This document shows positions 16,601 through 25,931 of a DNA stretch of 64,000 nt, in pieces (position 1 is the stretch's first letter; the number at the start of each line of letters is the position of its first letter). The translations under genes and the position numbers were made by a program. Source of the DNA: an uncultured Bacteroides sp. (GTDB taxonomy: Bacteria > Bacteroidota > Bacteroidia > Chitinophagales > Chitinophagaceae); contig CABHOP010000039.1 in assembly GCA_902168085.1 (NCBI GenBank), positions 1 to 64,000 of the forward strand. Direction: 5' to 3'. Below the pieces are notes generated by a model. It saw only the letters and a program-made list of their open reading frames with translations, made no database searches and was not told where the DNA came from.

Positions 16601-16859
16601 AACGGCCTTCAGTCCGAATGGTGATGGTAAGAATGATATGTTCCGCATCCCGAACCTGACGTTCCAGCGTGTGGTAGAGTTTAGGATCTTCAACCGTTGG
16701 GGCCAGGAGATCTTCAGTGGTGGCGACCCTAAGAAGGGCTGGGATGGTAACTGGAAAGGTGTGCCGCAGGAAATAGGCAGCTACCAGTATATGATACGTG
16801 TAGCTTACCCTGATGGCTATGTAGAAACCTACAAAGGTGATGTTACACTACTGAGATAA
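13608..16859 (+). CDS. Giant secreted protein, T9SS type B 2 (divergent member)
   Basis: 1083 residues, about 100 longer than its three neighbours and clearly different in the middle. Signal peptide ends near residue 27 (PGKASA), followed by CHCAAADIYVVYTGAGLDGCTGT, a cysteine-rich variant of the paralogs' start. Residues about 545-790 hold an insertion absent from the others (CDKYDSVVVWGSPSYGTG through CTDKTELT, ICYSDNPVLGGPC), rich in Cys pairs. Ig-like repeats follow (YPRDTAICFGEAFKLEV, TPDTTIKYGQSVQLLV). The C-terminus IPTAFSPNGDGKNDMF, FNRWGQEIF and GWDGNWKGVPQEIGSYQY is a classic CHU_C/type B sorting domain. It keeps the same gene order and direction as the array, so it is probably used together with the paralogs at the cell surface. 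Confidence 0.9.
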   Translation: MSLSLLKKLLAGFAFFCGMFLLPGKASACHCAAADIYVVYTGAGLDGCTGTTEYKYDVFVNMYSACQGCDLDPGPNASVTVTSASLPAFNLNVPLTDPDGGQDTVHSLCPIYNDSNSCKHVGDPNFTDRFPGFRLRTYVGSVTLPSAQTDWVFSYSTGGRNANVNMANCNFQSIWVEAMLNNVTKYNNSTPRFIENPLPYICINQPTSYLNGPYDLNGDSMQVYQQEPYTNNSTTQCFFTVGTPFSLADPIGSAASNPYVLNPTTGAATFTPIQGIGQYLLAFRVEDYERGTGVKLSHVYRDVQVSVLPCTEPPPGIDSLSTSLTVANGTVVPVNDGSKAIVTCPGNNLTFTMTSKSFDPTHTVYMYANTTEFPGSNFTVTGAGTQSVSGTFTWTPTQANIGEHTLTITSADSTCNAAQPIVLRSYTVIYIKVINGLDAGRDLATCKINPPGRQLSVKGYGNVVLNFKWTDISGGPAKNLNADDIADPVSTARTNTTYVVFSPELKDKCKARDTVLVYEDTSNTIDIFPQTDRFVMCRPGYLQLDAVINGRGPIDNMMCGTNNIQTCDKYDSVVVWGSPSYGTGVAIDTTGPSAPILETKIYSTKYQYLIRKDEFKEYGLRSATMKALSVEVTGNKDAAFIYGNFTIRLGCTDKTELTKTDGFEEGLVTVYTNAAGQALPDGWNKFSFDQAYNWDTTKNLIVQICYSDNPVLGGPCTGVADYPPIMKFMPTSYISGMELRAQNTATKSVCDVKTAAAIKEFATRPVFQFDYCEAPGLPFLYMWTPGNYLSDSTIREPLAYVPQTTNYAIRTYGRNGCIISDTLQVYVPVHDFSVYPRDTAICFGEAFKLEVRKGTYYQWYEYENGEYKPAIGSVSCDVCADPMVSPKKNTHYKIMVGDDVFCYDTIDAYVEVRPLPLVNILTPDTTIKYGQSVQLLVNGARLYNWSPVSSLNNPNISYPVATPTEPTMYVVTGLGTNGCRAMDTVRVNLDYRDRLLIPTAFSPNGDGKNDMFRIPNLTFQRVVEFRIFNRWGQEIFSGGDPKKGWDGNWKGVPQEIGSYQYMIRVAYPDGYVETYKGDVTLLR

Positions 16860-16878
16860 CTAATATTTATCATATATA

Positions 16879-16910
16879 AATCCCCTTGAATAAAGGGGAT
16901 TTTTTATTTG
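16879..16910 (+). terminator. Intrinsic terminator
   Basis: AATCCCCTT (16879-16887) and AAGGGGATT (16893-16901) form a 9-bp stem with a 5-base loop, followed by TTTTTATTTG. It closes transcription after the second giant gene. Confidence 0.85.
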
Positions 16911-17026
16911 CTAAAAAAATTACGTGATAACCCAACATTATTTGTTGAAATGCAGTCTATGAATACAACTGCATTGTTAAAAATTAATTAATTTACTGAA
17001 TAACTATAGTAGTAAAAATACACCCA

Positions 17027-19987
17027 ATGAAATCTAAAAAAATACTACTGGCCATTGTGCTCTCTATCTTTTCACTATCGCTATTGCCTAACACCGCAAA
17101 AGCCGACCACTGCGCAGGTGGGGAACTGATCTATCAATGGATAAGCGATTCTACATACCGCTTTATCCTTAAATTTTACCGGGACTGTAGCGGTATTGAT
17201 GCCTATGCTACACAAGACCTGTGCATTTTTGAACCATGCACAGGGCAAAGCGATTCCAAGGTAATGCAGAAATGGAACGGAAACCTGCCTGATGGACGTC
17301 CTAATGGTTCTCCGGTAGCAGCAGGTTGTTCCGGCTATCCTACCAAATGCGAAGACCCGGGATCTACCATACCCGGCTACCGAGAATGGTGGTATTCGGT
17401 CATAGTCACCTTGCCACCGGGCAAGTGCGATGCATATAAATTTGCAGTTTGGATAAGTGCGCGGAACTTTAGCCAGAATATCAATGGGGGTAACTTATAC
17501 CTGGAATCCACATTAAATAATACGATTTCCGATACCAACTCCTCCCCATACTTTTCTATTAAACCCGTCCCGTATGTTTGTATCAACCAGCCAACCACAT
17601 ATAACAATGGGGCCATCGACATAGATGGTGACTCCTTATCGACAGAAGTAATAGAACCATTAAATGGTTTCAGTTGCTCTACCCCACCACCTGCTATTGG
17701 TTTCAAGGCAGGAACCCCAGCTTACGTCATACCCAATAACCCGATACAAACCAACAATACCTTCAACGTAAATGCTGTAAGCGGGAATCTAACTTTTACA
17801 CCGTCCTTAGCAGGCGGCTCTACACTTACCGTCCGAACGAATGAGTATCGGGGAGGTAGAAAAATAGGTTCGATAATGCGAGACGTACAGGTTCAGGTTT
17901 TGGCCTGTAGTTCTACAGCCCCTACAGTTACACCAATAACAAGCACTATTACCGGCGGAGCCTATGTAAGTAACAGGGTAAATGGTTGTACGAATGAAAA
18001 GCTTGAATTTTGCTTCAATATCCAGACAGCCGATACGGAAGCCATACTGATAGCTGAAGATAACCACGCCTTTGCCATGCCAACAGCAACTATAACTTAT
18101 GACAATCAAAAAAGTGATTCTATAAGAGGTTGTTTCTCATGGACACCAACGGCTTTAGATTCCGGCTTTAAATCATTGATATTAACAGTGCGTGATTCTA
18201 CCTGTAAACCTCCGGGTATATTGATATACCATACTATTACATTACCAATGTACATATGGCCTCCTACTATAGCAGTTCCAGATACCGGTATTTGTGCATC
18301 ACAAACGGCATTCCTCGATGTGAAAGGCGGTAACAATTTTCAATGGAGTGTATTACCCGGTGGCTCACCAACCAGCAGTTTAAGCTGCATTAACTGTAAA
18401 TCTCCTATTGCGACACCTGGCTTGCCTACAAGCTATGTAGTGGTTTCTAATGCCAGCTCATTCTGTTCAAGAAGCAGGGATACTGTTGAAGTTGACATCA
18501 AAGCCGGTCCTGTATACACCCCTCTGAGGGACACAATAACTTGCCCGAACAACCCGATACAGCTTGATTTGAAAATCAACCCACCTGCCGGTTTTAACTA
18601 TAACATTAAGTGGACACCTAATACTTTCCTTAATAGTGATACACTCAGCAACCCGACTGTAAATCCCAATACCGACATTACTTATGCGGTAGAAATCTCA
18701 TCATCTCAAAATGTATGTAAAGCTTACGATACTGTGTTTGTTGATGTTTTGGACGGATTTACAATTAACACCCCTGATACCGCAATATGTAACGGGCAAA
18801 GCTTCCAGGTTTCAGTAACCGGCGACAGCAGGTATACCTATACATGGGAATCTACGAACCCGGCTCCGGGCGCATTCTCGAGCACTACGGTTATAGATCC
18901 TATAATTACACCTGCCTTTGTGGGCAAGTATATGTATACACTGAAGGCATCTTATGGCACATGTCAGGATAGTATATCAAGTTTCTTTATCGACTTGCAA
19001 CCGGTTCCTGTTGTAACTGTTAATGCAGATGCCAGTATGTGTTCAGGCGATACGATGAAAATGACGGGAACAGTTACACCTTCAACCTATCCATTTACGT
19101 TACAATGGACTCCGGGCGCTTCTTTAGATAATCCGAATATCCTTAACCCGATATTCTTCGCTAAAGAAACCACAATCCTCACATTAACAGCCAGCACGTC
19201 GGCCGGTTGTACTGATAATGATGATGTAACATTAACTGTTTTCCCTTCCGACTTCATGCAAGCAACAGGTGATACATCATTATGTCCGGGTGCATCTGCA
19301 ACCATACATATGACCGGTAATGGCCTCAGCAGTTTCCGTTGGTACCCTGATTTTGGTATCTCTGATAACAAGAGTTATGATCCTGTCGTATCTCCTACCT
19401 CAACGCAAACATATATGGTGACTGCTATAGATACCAATAGTTGTAATGATACAGGATACGTAAAAGTAACAGTGCATCCTAAAGCCACCGTTTTCCTGCC
19501 CGATTCAATAACAATTTATCCTGGTGAATCATATCAAATGGATCCGGAAGGCAATGCTGCTTACTATAGCTGGTTCCCTCCTGTGGGTCTTAGCAAAACG
19601 ACTATTTCAAACCCGATGGCACAACCACAGGTCAACACACGTTATTTTGTTACAGCAACAACAGAAGCAGGTTGTACAGCTACCGATTCTATAAATGTGA
19701 TTGTTGACGCTGAAAGCATCATTTCACTGCCAAATGCATTTAGCCCGGGTTCTAATCCTAATGCTGAATTTAAGGTATTACGTCGTGGCGATGCATCACT
19801 TAAGAGCTTTACAATATTCAACCGTTGGGGTGCCAAAGTGTTTGAAACTTCAGATATAAACCAAGGTTGGAATGGTCAATTTAAAAATGAACCACAGCCA
19901 ATGGGTGTCTACATTTATGTAGTAGAAGGCACTACAGGAAGTGGTCGCAAGTTTACAAAACAAGGTAACGTAACCTTGATAAGGTAA
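17027..19987 (+). CDS. Giant secreted Ig-like protein, T9SS type B 3
   Basis: 986 residues, a close paralog of the gene at 10558 along its whole length. Signal peptide to about residue 26 (NTAKA), then DHCAGGELIYQWISDSTYRF; the Ig-like repeats recur in the same order (VPDTGICASQTA, DTITCPNNPIQL, TPDTAICNGQSF, DASMCSGDTM, TGDTSLCPGASA, DSITIYPGESYQ). The C-terminal 85 residues differ from those of the first gene at only a few positions and form the type B sorting domain. At the DNA level codon choices differ widely from the first copy, so the duplication is old and the protein sequence has been kept by selection. It has its own upstream terminator and downstream terminator, so it is probably a separate transcript. 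Confidence 0.9.
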   Translation: MKSKKILLAIVLSIFSLSLLPNTAKADHCAGGELIYQWISDSTYRFILKFYRDCSGIDAYATQDLCIFEPCTGQSDSKVMQKWNGNLPDGRPNGSPVAAGCSGYPTKCEDPGSTIPGYREWWYSVIVTLPPGKCDAYKFAVWISARNFSQNINGGNLYLESTLNNTISDTNSSPYFSIKPVPYVCINQPTTYNNGAIDIDGDSLSTEVIEPLNGFSCSTPPPAIGFKAGTPAYVIPNNPIQTNNTFNVNAVSGNLTFTPSLAGGSTLTVRTNEYRGGRKIGSIMRDVQVQVLACSSTAPTVTPITSTITGGAYVSNRVNGCTNEKLEFCFNIQTADTEAILIAEDNHAFAMPTATITYDNQKSDSIRGCFSWTPTALDSGFKSLILTVRDSTCKPPGILIYHTITLPMYIWPPTIAVPDTGICASQTAFLDVKGGNNFQWSVLPGGSPTSSLSCINCKSPIATPGLPTSYVVVSNASSFCSRSRDTVEVDIKAGPVYTPLRDTITCPNNPIQLDLKINPPAGFNYNIKWTPNTFLNSDTLSNPTVNPNTDITYAVEISSSQNVCKAYDTVFVDVLDGFTINTPDTAICNGQSFQVSVTGDSRYTYTWESTNPAPGAFSSTTVIDPIITPAFVGKYMYTLKASYGTCQDSISSFFIDLQPVPVVTVNADASMCSGDTMKMTGTVTPSTYPFTLQWTPGASLDNPNILNPIFFAKETTILTLTASTSAGCTDNDDVTLTVFPSDFMQATGDTSLCPGASATIHMTGNGLSSFRWYPDFGISDNKSYDPVVSPTSTQTYMVTAIDTNSCNDTGYVKVTVHPKATVFLPDSITIYPGESYQMDPEGNAAYYSWFPPVGLSKTTISNPMAQPQVNTRYFVTATTEAGCTATDSINVIVDAESIISLPNAFSPGSNPNAEFKVLRRGDASLKSFTIFNRWGAKVFETSDINQGWNGQFKNEPQPMGVYIYVVEGTTGSGRKFTKQGNVTLIR

Positions 19988-20010
19988 ATAACAACAACAA
20001 TTATACATTA

Positions 20011-20046
20011 AAGCCGCTGAATTAAAATCAGCGGCTTTTTTTATTT
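20011..20046 (+). terminator. Intrinsic terminator
   Basis: AAGCCGCTGA (20011-20020) pairs perfectly with TCAGCGGCTT (20028-20037), loop of 7, followed by a long T run (TTTTTTTATTT). It ends the third giant gene. Confidence 0.9.
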
Positions 20047-20226
20047 GCAATAACCTTTGCAGATAGGCAATAGTATTCGGCAAAACTTGAACAGATAGTT
20101 TAAAAAATAAATTCATACAATTACCCAACACTGTAAAATGCAGTTATGTCTTATATTATATAGGCAACAATTATACATATCAGTATATAATTGTTACTGT
20201 TATTATTTGCCATAAAACAACGCTGT

Positions 20227-23184
20227 ATGAAACTCAAACCATTATTAGTAACACTTTTACTTATTCCACTGCTATGCAGCGTGAATACCCTGAGGGCGAA
20301 CCACGCTGCAGGCGGTGAAATCATTTATCAACACGTTAGTGATTCAACTTACCGGATCATTTTTAAGTTTTATAGAGATTGCCGGGGGCCGGGCGCACCT
20401 ACTGTACAGTCATTGTGCATCACAGACATGATAACGGGTACCGTTAGTTCTGTAGATTTCGACACGGTTGCAGATTATGGTCCCAGCAAGCGCGTTCAGG
20501 TATCTGCAGGTTGTTCAGAATATCCTACACGTTGCGTAGATCCTACTTCAACGCTGCCAGGTTATGAAGAATACTGGTATTCTAAGGTAGTCACCCTTAC
20601 CGGCCATACCATGTGGAAATTCTCAACATTTATTGGCAACAGAAATGCAAGCGATAATCTGGCCGGAGGTACTAACTTGTGGTTCTATATAGAAACTGTT
20701 TTTGACAATAGAGTAACAGATGATAACTCTTCTCCGTATTTCTCATTAAAGCCAATACCATATCTATGCGTTAATCAACCATATTCATACAACAACGGTG
20801 CTATAGATTTTGATGGCGACTCGTTAGTAACAGATATGGTAAACCCGCTGGAAGTAATACCACCTGTATCTTGTGCTACTGCACCGACACCAGCTTTATT
20901 TGCTACGGCTACTCCACCATATAACGTCTTCAATAATCCACTGCAAACAAACAATACTTTCGTTATTAACCCTGCCAGCGGACAAATGAATTTTACAGCT
21001 TCTGCTATCGGTGCATATACTATAACTACACGTGTTAGGGAATACAGAAAAGGACAATTAGTGGGGTACATTATGCGCGACGTACAAGTTCAGGTATTAA
21101 ACTGTTCTACGACTCCACCTGATTTTAAAATTGACCCGGCAAGTGTTACAAATGGTAGTTATACGAGCAATACGTTGTACGGATGTATTGATCAGCCACT
21201 TAATTTTTGTTACGAAATAGCTTCAGGCGATACAGATGCAGTATTAATTGTAGAAGATAACCATAATGTATCTATACCAGGGGCTACTGTAACATACACC
21301 GGCCAACTGGGCGATACTATTAAGGGATGCGTGACATGGACACCCGGCAGCAAAGATGTAGGCCCGCGTACTTTCGTGGTAACTACTAAAGACTCAACAT
21401 GTAAACCGCCCGGCATTATGCTATACTATTTCTATAGCGTACCTATATACATATGGCCTCCAACAGTAGCACTGGGTGATACAACCATCTGCCCCGGAGA
21501 TGCAACATTCCTTACGGCCAGTGGCGGTGGAAACTTTGTATGGACCGTCAAACCCGGCGGCGAGCCTATAACCAGCCTCAGCAATCCAAACATATACAAC
21601 CCGATAGCTGTTGTAAGCAAAAAAACAACTTATGTTGTAACATCAACCATTAACAGTTACTGTACTAATAATACAGATGAAGTGACGGTGGATGTGCTGC
21701 CCGGACTTGACTTCAGCAAGGTGAATGATACAATAACATGCCCTGATAATCCAGTAACGTTAGATCTGAAAATCAATCCACCGGCAGGTGCTACATATAC
21801 CATGAAATGGACACCATCCACATACCTGCATGATAGCACTTCGGACAAGCCAATTGTTACACCTAAAGCGACAACTACATACACCGTAATACTAACATCA
21901 TCAGATAATACATGTAAAGGTTATGATACGGTAGTGGTAGATGTATTAACCGGTTTTAACATAGAAAATCCTGACACAGCAATATGTAATGGCCAAACCG
22001 TGCAGGTACGCGCAATCGGCGACCCACGTTATACTTACTCATGGAGTACCACGTCCCCTAATCCCGGCCTATTCTCCAACGCTGCTATCATAGATCCTTT
22101 AATAACCCCTGCACCTTTGGGCAAATTTAAATATATACTGAAAGCCAGCTACCCTAATTGCCTGGACAGCATCAGTGAACTGGAGATAGATTTGCAACCT
22201 GTACCTGTAGTAACAGTAGGCGAAGATGCTACGGTATGCTATGGAGATACTATGCAACTGACGGGCACTGTAAACCCCGCAACGTATCCATTTACTTTAT
22301 CGTGGACGCCGGGTGCATCACTGAACAATCCCAATATCATAAACCCGATATTCTCGGCCAATGAAACTACGACACTGACGTTTACTGCTACCTCAAGTGC
22401 AGGTTGTACGGCAAGCGATGATATGACATTGACCGTATTCCCTGCCAGCTTCCTGTTTACAAGTAATGATACAGCTATCTGCCCCGGTAATAAAGTGCAG
22501 TTGCACCTTACAGGTAACGGCATCAGGTCGTTCAAATGGTATCCTGATGAATATATAAGCGACAGAAGCTCGTATGATCCGTTTGTATCACCAATAAGCA
22601 CGAAGATTTACACTGTAATTGGTATTGATACAAATGCATGTGCTGATACACAAAATGTGAAGATTGTAGTGCATCCTAAAGTAAGCTTGCACCTCCCCGA
22701 TTCTGTAATATTGTATCCCGGTCAATCTTATCAGTTAGACCCTGAAGGTAACGCGACTTATTATAGCTGGTTCCCTCCTATAGGTCTTAGCAAAGCAGAT
22801 GTAGCAAACCCTACCGCGAAACCGGATGTAAATACACGTTATTATGTGAATGCTACAACAGAATTTGGTTGCACGGCATCTGATTCTATCAGCATAATAG
22901 TAGCACCCGAAAGCATCCTGTCACTGCCGAATGCATTCTCACCTGGCTCACAGCCCAATGCATTGCTGAAAGTGATACGCCTGGGCGATGCTACACTGAA
23001 GAAATTCGTTGTGTACAACCGTTGGGGTACCAAAGTGTTTGAAACCAGCGACATCAACGAAGGCTGGAATGGCACTTATAAAAACGAGCCACAACCAATG
23101 GGGGTATATGTGTACATGATAGAAGCTACCACTGCAAGTGGTAAACCATTCAACAAGCAAGGTAATGTGACACTCATGCGTTAA
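20227..23184 (+). CDS. Giant secreted Ig-like protein, T9SS type B 4
   Basis: 985 residues from the ATG at 20227; the frame opens at 20191 but this start gives the proper signal peptide (MKLKPLLVTLLLIPLLCSVNTLRA) and the same total length as the first paralog. The N-terminal block NHAAGGEIIYQHVSDSTYRIIFKFYRD and the series of Ig-like repeats (LGDTTICPGDAT, DTITCPDNPVTL, NPDTAICNGQTV, DATVCYGDTM, SNDTAICPGNKV) match the genes at 10558 and 17027. The end LPNAFSPGSQPNALLK, YNRWGTKVFETSDINEGW and KQGNVTLMR is a type B sorting domain that is more diverged than in the other two. Last gene of the array; the terminator at 23217-23249 separates it from the convergent peptidase gene. Confidence 0.9.
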   Translation: MKLKPLLVTLLLIPLLCSVNTLRANHAAGGEIIYQHVSDSTYRIIFKFYRDCRGPGAPTVQSLCITDMITGTVSSVDFDTVADYGPSKRVQVSAGCSEYPTRCVDPTSTLPGYEEYWYSKVVTLTGHTMWKFSTFIGNRNASDNLAGGTNLWFYIETVFDNRVTDDNSSPYFSLKPIPYLCVNQPYSYNNGAIDFDGDSLVTDMVNPLEVIPPVSCATAPTPALFATATPPYNVFNNPLQTNNTFVINPASGQMNFTASAIGAYTITTRVREYRKGQLVGYIMRDVQVQVLNCSTTPPDFKIDPASVTNGSYTSNTLYGCIDQPLNFCYEIASGDTDAVLIVEDNHNVSIPGATVTYTGQLGDTIKGCVTWTPGSKDVGPRTFVVTTKDSTCKPPGIMLYYFYSVPIYIWPPTVALGDTTICPGDATFLTASGGGNFVWTVKPGGEPITSLSNPNIYNPIAVVSKKTTYVVTSTINSYCTNNTDEVTVDVLPGLDFSKVNDTITCPDNPVTLDLKINPPAGATYTMKWTPSTYLHDSTSDKPIVTPKATTTYTVILTSSDNTCKGYDTVVVDVLTGFNIENPDTAICNGQTVQVRAIGDPRYTYSWSTTSPNPGLFSNAAIIDPLITPAPLGKFKYILKASYPNCLDSISELEIDLQPVPVVTVGEDATVCYGDTMQLTGTVNPATYPFTLSWTPGASLNNPNIINPIFSANETTTLTFTATSSAGCTASDDMTLTVFPASFLFTSNDTAICPGNKVQLHLTGNGIRSFKWYPDEYISDRSSYDPFVSPISTKIYTVIGIDTNACADTQNVKIVVHPKVSLHLPDSVILYPGQSYQLDPEGNATYYSWFPPIGLSKADVANPTAKPDVNTRYYVNATTEFGCTASDSISIIVAPESILSLPNAFSPGSQPNALLKVIRLGDATLKKFVVYNRWGTKVFETSDINEGWNGTYKNEPQPMGVYVYMIEATTASGKPFNKQGNVTLMR

Positions 23185-23216
23185 TCATCAGAAACTATAT
23201 TGCGGAATATATAAAA

Positions 23217-23249
23217 GCCCGGTGATACTTCACCGGGCCTTGTCTTTTC
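23217..23249 (+). terminator. Hairpin terminator between convergent genes
   Basis: GCCCGGTGA (23217-23225) and TCACCGGGC (23230-23238) form a 9-bp GC-rich stem with a 4-base loop, followed by CTTGTCTTTT. It ends the giant-gene array and, read from the other side, follows the peptidase gene closely. Confidence 0.7.
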
Positions 23250-23263
23250 AGTAGTTAACGCAA

Positions 23264-24442
23264 TTAGTTAGCAACGAATTTACTTTTGATTTCTGAAGGG
23301 ATACCTCCCTTGTGCAATAATATGGCGGTAGTTTTATACAGTACATAAGGCTTTGAAACGTAGATATAACCTTTATAGTCATTCTTTTCGCCCCACGAGT
23401 TTTTTACTATGTAGTATTCCTTACCACTTTGATCTTTTGCCAGGCCTACTATATGCATACCATGGTCATCGGTAGTAGTATAGTTATCAAAAGCTTCCAG
23501 GCGCATTTTAGATGTTATTTTCCTGTCTGGCTTAGGGCCATTGAATAATGCTTTCTGTTCCTCTTCTTCCATATCTTCCCAGTCCTTTTCAGGAACAAAT
23601 GCTACACCATTCTTCCAGCTAAAATATTTCTCGCTCACATCTGTTGCCCATGCTACGGTATAACCATTGTTTAATGCATTATCTATAATCCTGGTCAGGT
23701 CGTTCATTTTTACATTATACACTTTATCCCAGCTCCAGTTGTCGGGCACCATCAGTATCATCTTCTCATAATAAGGCATATCGCTACGGGAAGAAAGCTC
23801 GATATAGTCTTGCGGTTTAATGCCTACCACATCTTTAGCAAATGTTTTGGGGGTATACGCTTTGCCGTTGTAGGTAAATGTTTCAGGCTGATCGCCTAAG
23901 TATATATTCAGCACAGCTTCAAATGCACGCTTCCAGTTGGGCGTTAGCTTACCATTCGGGTTTTTAACTACAGCATCCAGCATACCTTTCAGTATTGCCT
24001 GCATTTCGCCAAACTTATTTTTAGTAGTACCGTAGTTCAGGCCGGAGTATGCACTTTGGGGCACAGCACCATATTTGGCATACATGTTTATAACATCATG
24101 ACAAGAACCACCATCACCCCAGCTAACGGCACCATGCATGCGTACATAGTTATCCGCCTTTTCAGTATACACACAGCGGGCAGTATATATTTCTGCTATA
24201 TCCACCGGCTTCTTGCCCATACGTGCCATTTCGCTTTCCAGGAAAGAATTGGTTGAATAGCTCCAGCAGGTACCCGAACTACCCTGGTTTTTTATAGCTG
24301 TATTCTCTAGGTCGATGATGTGCGTAAACGTGAATTTCTTTTTTGCACTGTCACTTTTGTTGCCGTCCAGTTTTTTTACAAGATCATCCTGGGCAGTAGC
24401 CATCAATGGCATAACCGCCAATAAAGCAAGTATCCGTTTCAT
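23264..24442 (-). CDS. Papain-family (C1) peptidase, bleomycin hydrolase-like, secreted
   Basis: 392 residues with an N-terminal signal peptide (MKRILALLAVMPLMATAQ). The active-site triad of the C1B branch is visible: NQGSSGTCWSYSTNSF with the oxyanion Gln and catalytic Cys at about residues 53-60, DDHGMHIVGLA with His at about 333, and VKNSWGEKND with Asn near 353. Length and motif spacing fit aminopeptidase C/bleomycin hydrolase, but unlike cytoplasmic PepC this one is exported, a form common in Bacteroidota. Likely role is degradation of peptides in the periplasm or outside. It is the last gene of a minus-strand series with 24538, 24886 and 25932; a 95-base gap before it may hold a separate promoter. 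Confidence 0.9.
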   Translation of the reverse strand: MKRILALLAVMPLMATAQDDLVKKLDGNKSDSAKKKFTFTHIIDLENTAIKNQGSSGTCWSYSTNSFLESEMARMGKKPVDIAEIYTARCVYTEKADNYVRMHGAVSWGDGGSCHDVINMYAKYGAVPQSAYSGLNYGTTKNKFGEMQAILKGMLDAVVKNPNGKLTPNWKRAFEAVLNIYLGDQPETFTYNGKAYTPKTFAKDVVGIKPQDYIELSSRSDMPYYEKMILMVPDNWSWDKVYNVKMNDLTRIIDNALNNGYTVAWATDVSEKYFSWKNGVAFVPEKDWEDMEEEEQKALFNGPKPDRKITSKMRLEAFDNYTTTDDHGMHIVGLAKDQSGKEYYIVKNSWGEKNDYKGYIYVSKPYVLYKTTAILLHKGGIPSEIKSKFVAN

Positions 24443-24537
24443 TTAGTATGATTGAAAAAGTTGAACTGCGAATATACTTATCGCAAGCCTATTATCACAG
24501 GGTATGATGGGTGATATATCGGGTTAAAAATCAGGTG

Positions 24538-24867
24538 CTAATACAGGTCTATTTTGTACAGCAAAACGGCTTCTTTGCCACTCAAACCATAAAATCCCGC
24601 ATTTTTCACTTCAAAGGAATCAAAATTGTGTTGCAGGGTTTTTACTACTCTTTCCCGCTTTATATCATCATATAGTTCCAGTCGCTCTTCTTCATCATGC
24701 ATCTGGTTCAGGTGGTTCATTATTTCTTCCGTTTCATCTATCCCCTTAGCAATGTTATCAGCAATACCCTGCATATAGGGTGATGGTATGCCTATTTCAA
24801 AGTCGAACAATACTTCGTACAGTGTATCCTCATCTTTAAATTTCTGATTTTTGACATACATAGACAC
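24538..24867 (-). CDS. Hypothetical protein, 109 aa
   Basis: 109 residues, strongly acidic in the middle with a helical, charged stretch (DETEEIMNHLNQMHDEEERLELYDDIKRERVVKTL is spread over about residues 45-80). No signal peptide or membrane segment. It lies 18 bases downstream of the S41-family gene on the same strand, so co-transcription is likely. No family is recognised; a small cytoplasmic protein linked to the envelope peptidase genes by position only. Confidence 0.65.
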   Translation of the reverse strand: MSMYVKNQKFKDEDTLYEVLFDFEIGIPSPYMQGIADNIAKGIDETEEIMNHLNQMHDEEERLELYDDIKRERVVKTLQHNFDSFEVKNAGFYGLSGKEAVLLYKIDLY

Positions 24868-24885
24868 TCAATTTAAAGTATAAAG

Positions 24886-25920
24886 TTATTTCAATATTTC
24901 TGCCAATGCGGCATCTATCATGCTATCTTTATTCAAGGCCTCATCAGCCGGTTTCATCGTCACAACGGTATCAGGTGTTACACCATTTTCTATATAGCTG
25001 CCATCCGCATCTTTTACTATCGATGTAGGATATTTTATGATCCACCCGTTAGGCAGTTCATAGCTTGCAGGTATGGCCCCACCACCACCGGTAGTATCGC
25101 CCATCACCCGAACCCTGTGCCTTGTAAAACCTTTGGCACCCGTAGCAAAAAGGCTGGCTACACCATAATTAGCCCTGTTGGTAAGCACTACTGTTCTGCG
25201 GCCAAATTTTCGTTTGTCGTTGTTTTCTATATAACTGCCTATGAAATCAGATATCGCATCGTGCTCTACCCCATTTTTGTAAGCCGTTGCAAACAGGTAA
25301 ATGCTGTATTCAAAACTGGAATCTATGCCTAAATGATTGAACATGGTATACATATTCTCCGTTTTACCGCCTGTGTTGTTCCGGATATCCAGTATGGTAC
25401 CCTTTGTACCGCCGCTGCCTTTCAGGAAGTCTATCATGACATCTATTTGTGCATCGTTTACATCGTCGTTAAAGCTACCATAATAGATATAGCCAACAGA
25501 ATCTATTACTTTGTACATAAACGGTCCGGTCCTTTCATAACCTTTCCAATAGGTACGCTCCAGCAGGTCTTTCCTGAAATTGGCAGCATAGCCCCCGGTA
25601 GTATTGTAAAAAGAAGTTGCAAACCCAGCATTCAGGCTCACACTGCCATCGCGCAACAGGTTTATCATCTGTACGCAAGTATCATATAATGCCCGTTCCG
25701 TCATCGTATCGCTTATTTTGGGGCGATACATCATGTAAACGGAATCCCATCGTACTCCTTTATAGTCAAAATAAGTATAACCTTTGTCCAGCGTTTTCCA
25801 TAGCTCCTCAAATACCTCGGTTGGCTTTTCAGATTTTTCCTTCGGCATCAACAGCTTTTCGCAGGATGAAAATGCTATTACAATCAATAGTCCTAAAATA
25901 AATATATTCCTCATTATCAA
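24886..25920 (-). CDS. S41-family peptidase-like lipoprotein
   Basis: 344 residues. The signal peptide ends in a lipobox (IAFSSC, Cys near residue 20), so the protein is probably lipid-anchored. A second ATG two codons in (MIMRN) is an equally good start. The body carries the tail-specific protease fold: SVGYIYYGSFNDD, GTILDIRNNTGG (about 178-189) and RTVVLTNRANYGVASLFATGAKG, where the Ser of GVAS is the expected nucleophile, then a GDTTGGGGA segment. No PDZ domain is obvious and the usual L-x-D-G-H motif reads LRDGSVSL, so activity is likely but specificity open. Gap to the upstream outer-membrane gene is 11 bases, which points to one operon. Confidence 0.85.
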   Translation of the reverse strand: MIMRNIFILGLLIVIAFSSCEKLLMPKEKSEKPTEVFEELWKTLDKGYTYFDYKGVRWDSVYMMYRPKISDTMTERALYDTCVQMINLLRDGSVSLNAGFATSFYNTTGGYAANFRKDLLERTYWKGYERTGPFMYKVIDSVGYIYYGSFNDDVNDAQIDVMIDFLKGSGGTKGTILDIRNNTGGKTENMYTMFNHLGIDSSFEYSIYLFATAYKNGVEHDAISDFIGSYIENNDKRKFGRRTVVLTNRANYGVASLFATGAKGFTRHRVRVMGDTTGGGGAIPASYELPNGWIIKYPTSIVKDADGSYIENGVTPDTVVTMKPADEALNKDSMIDAALAEILK

Positions 25921-25931
25921 CAGAGTAATGA

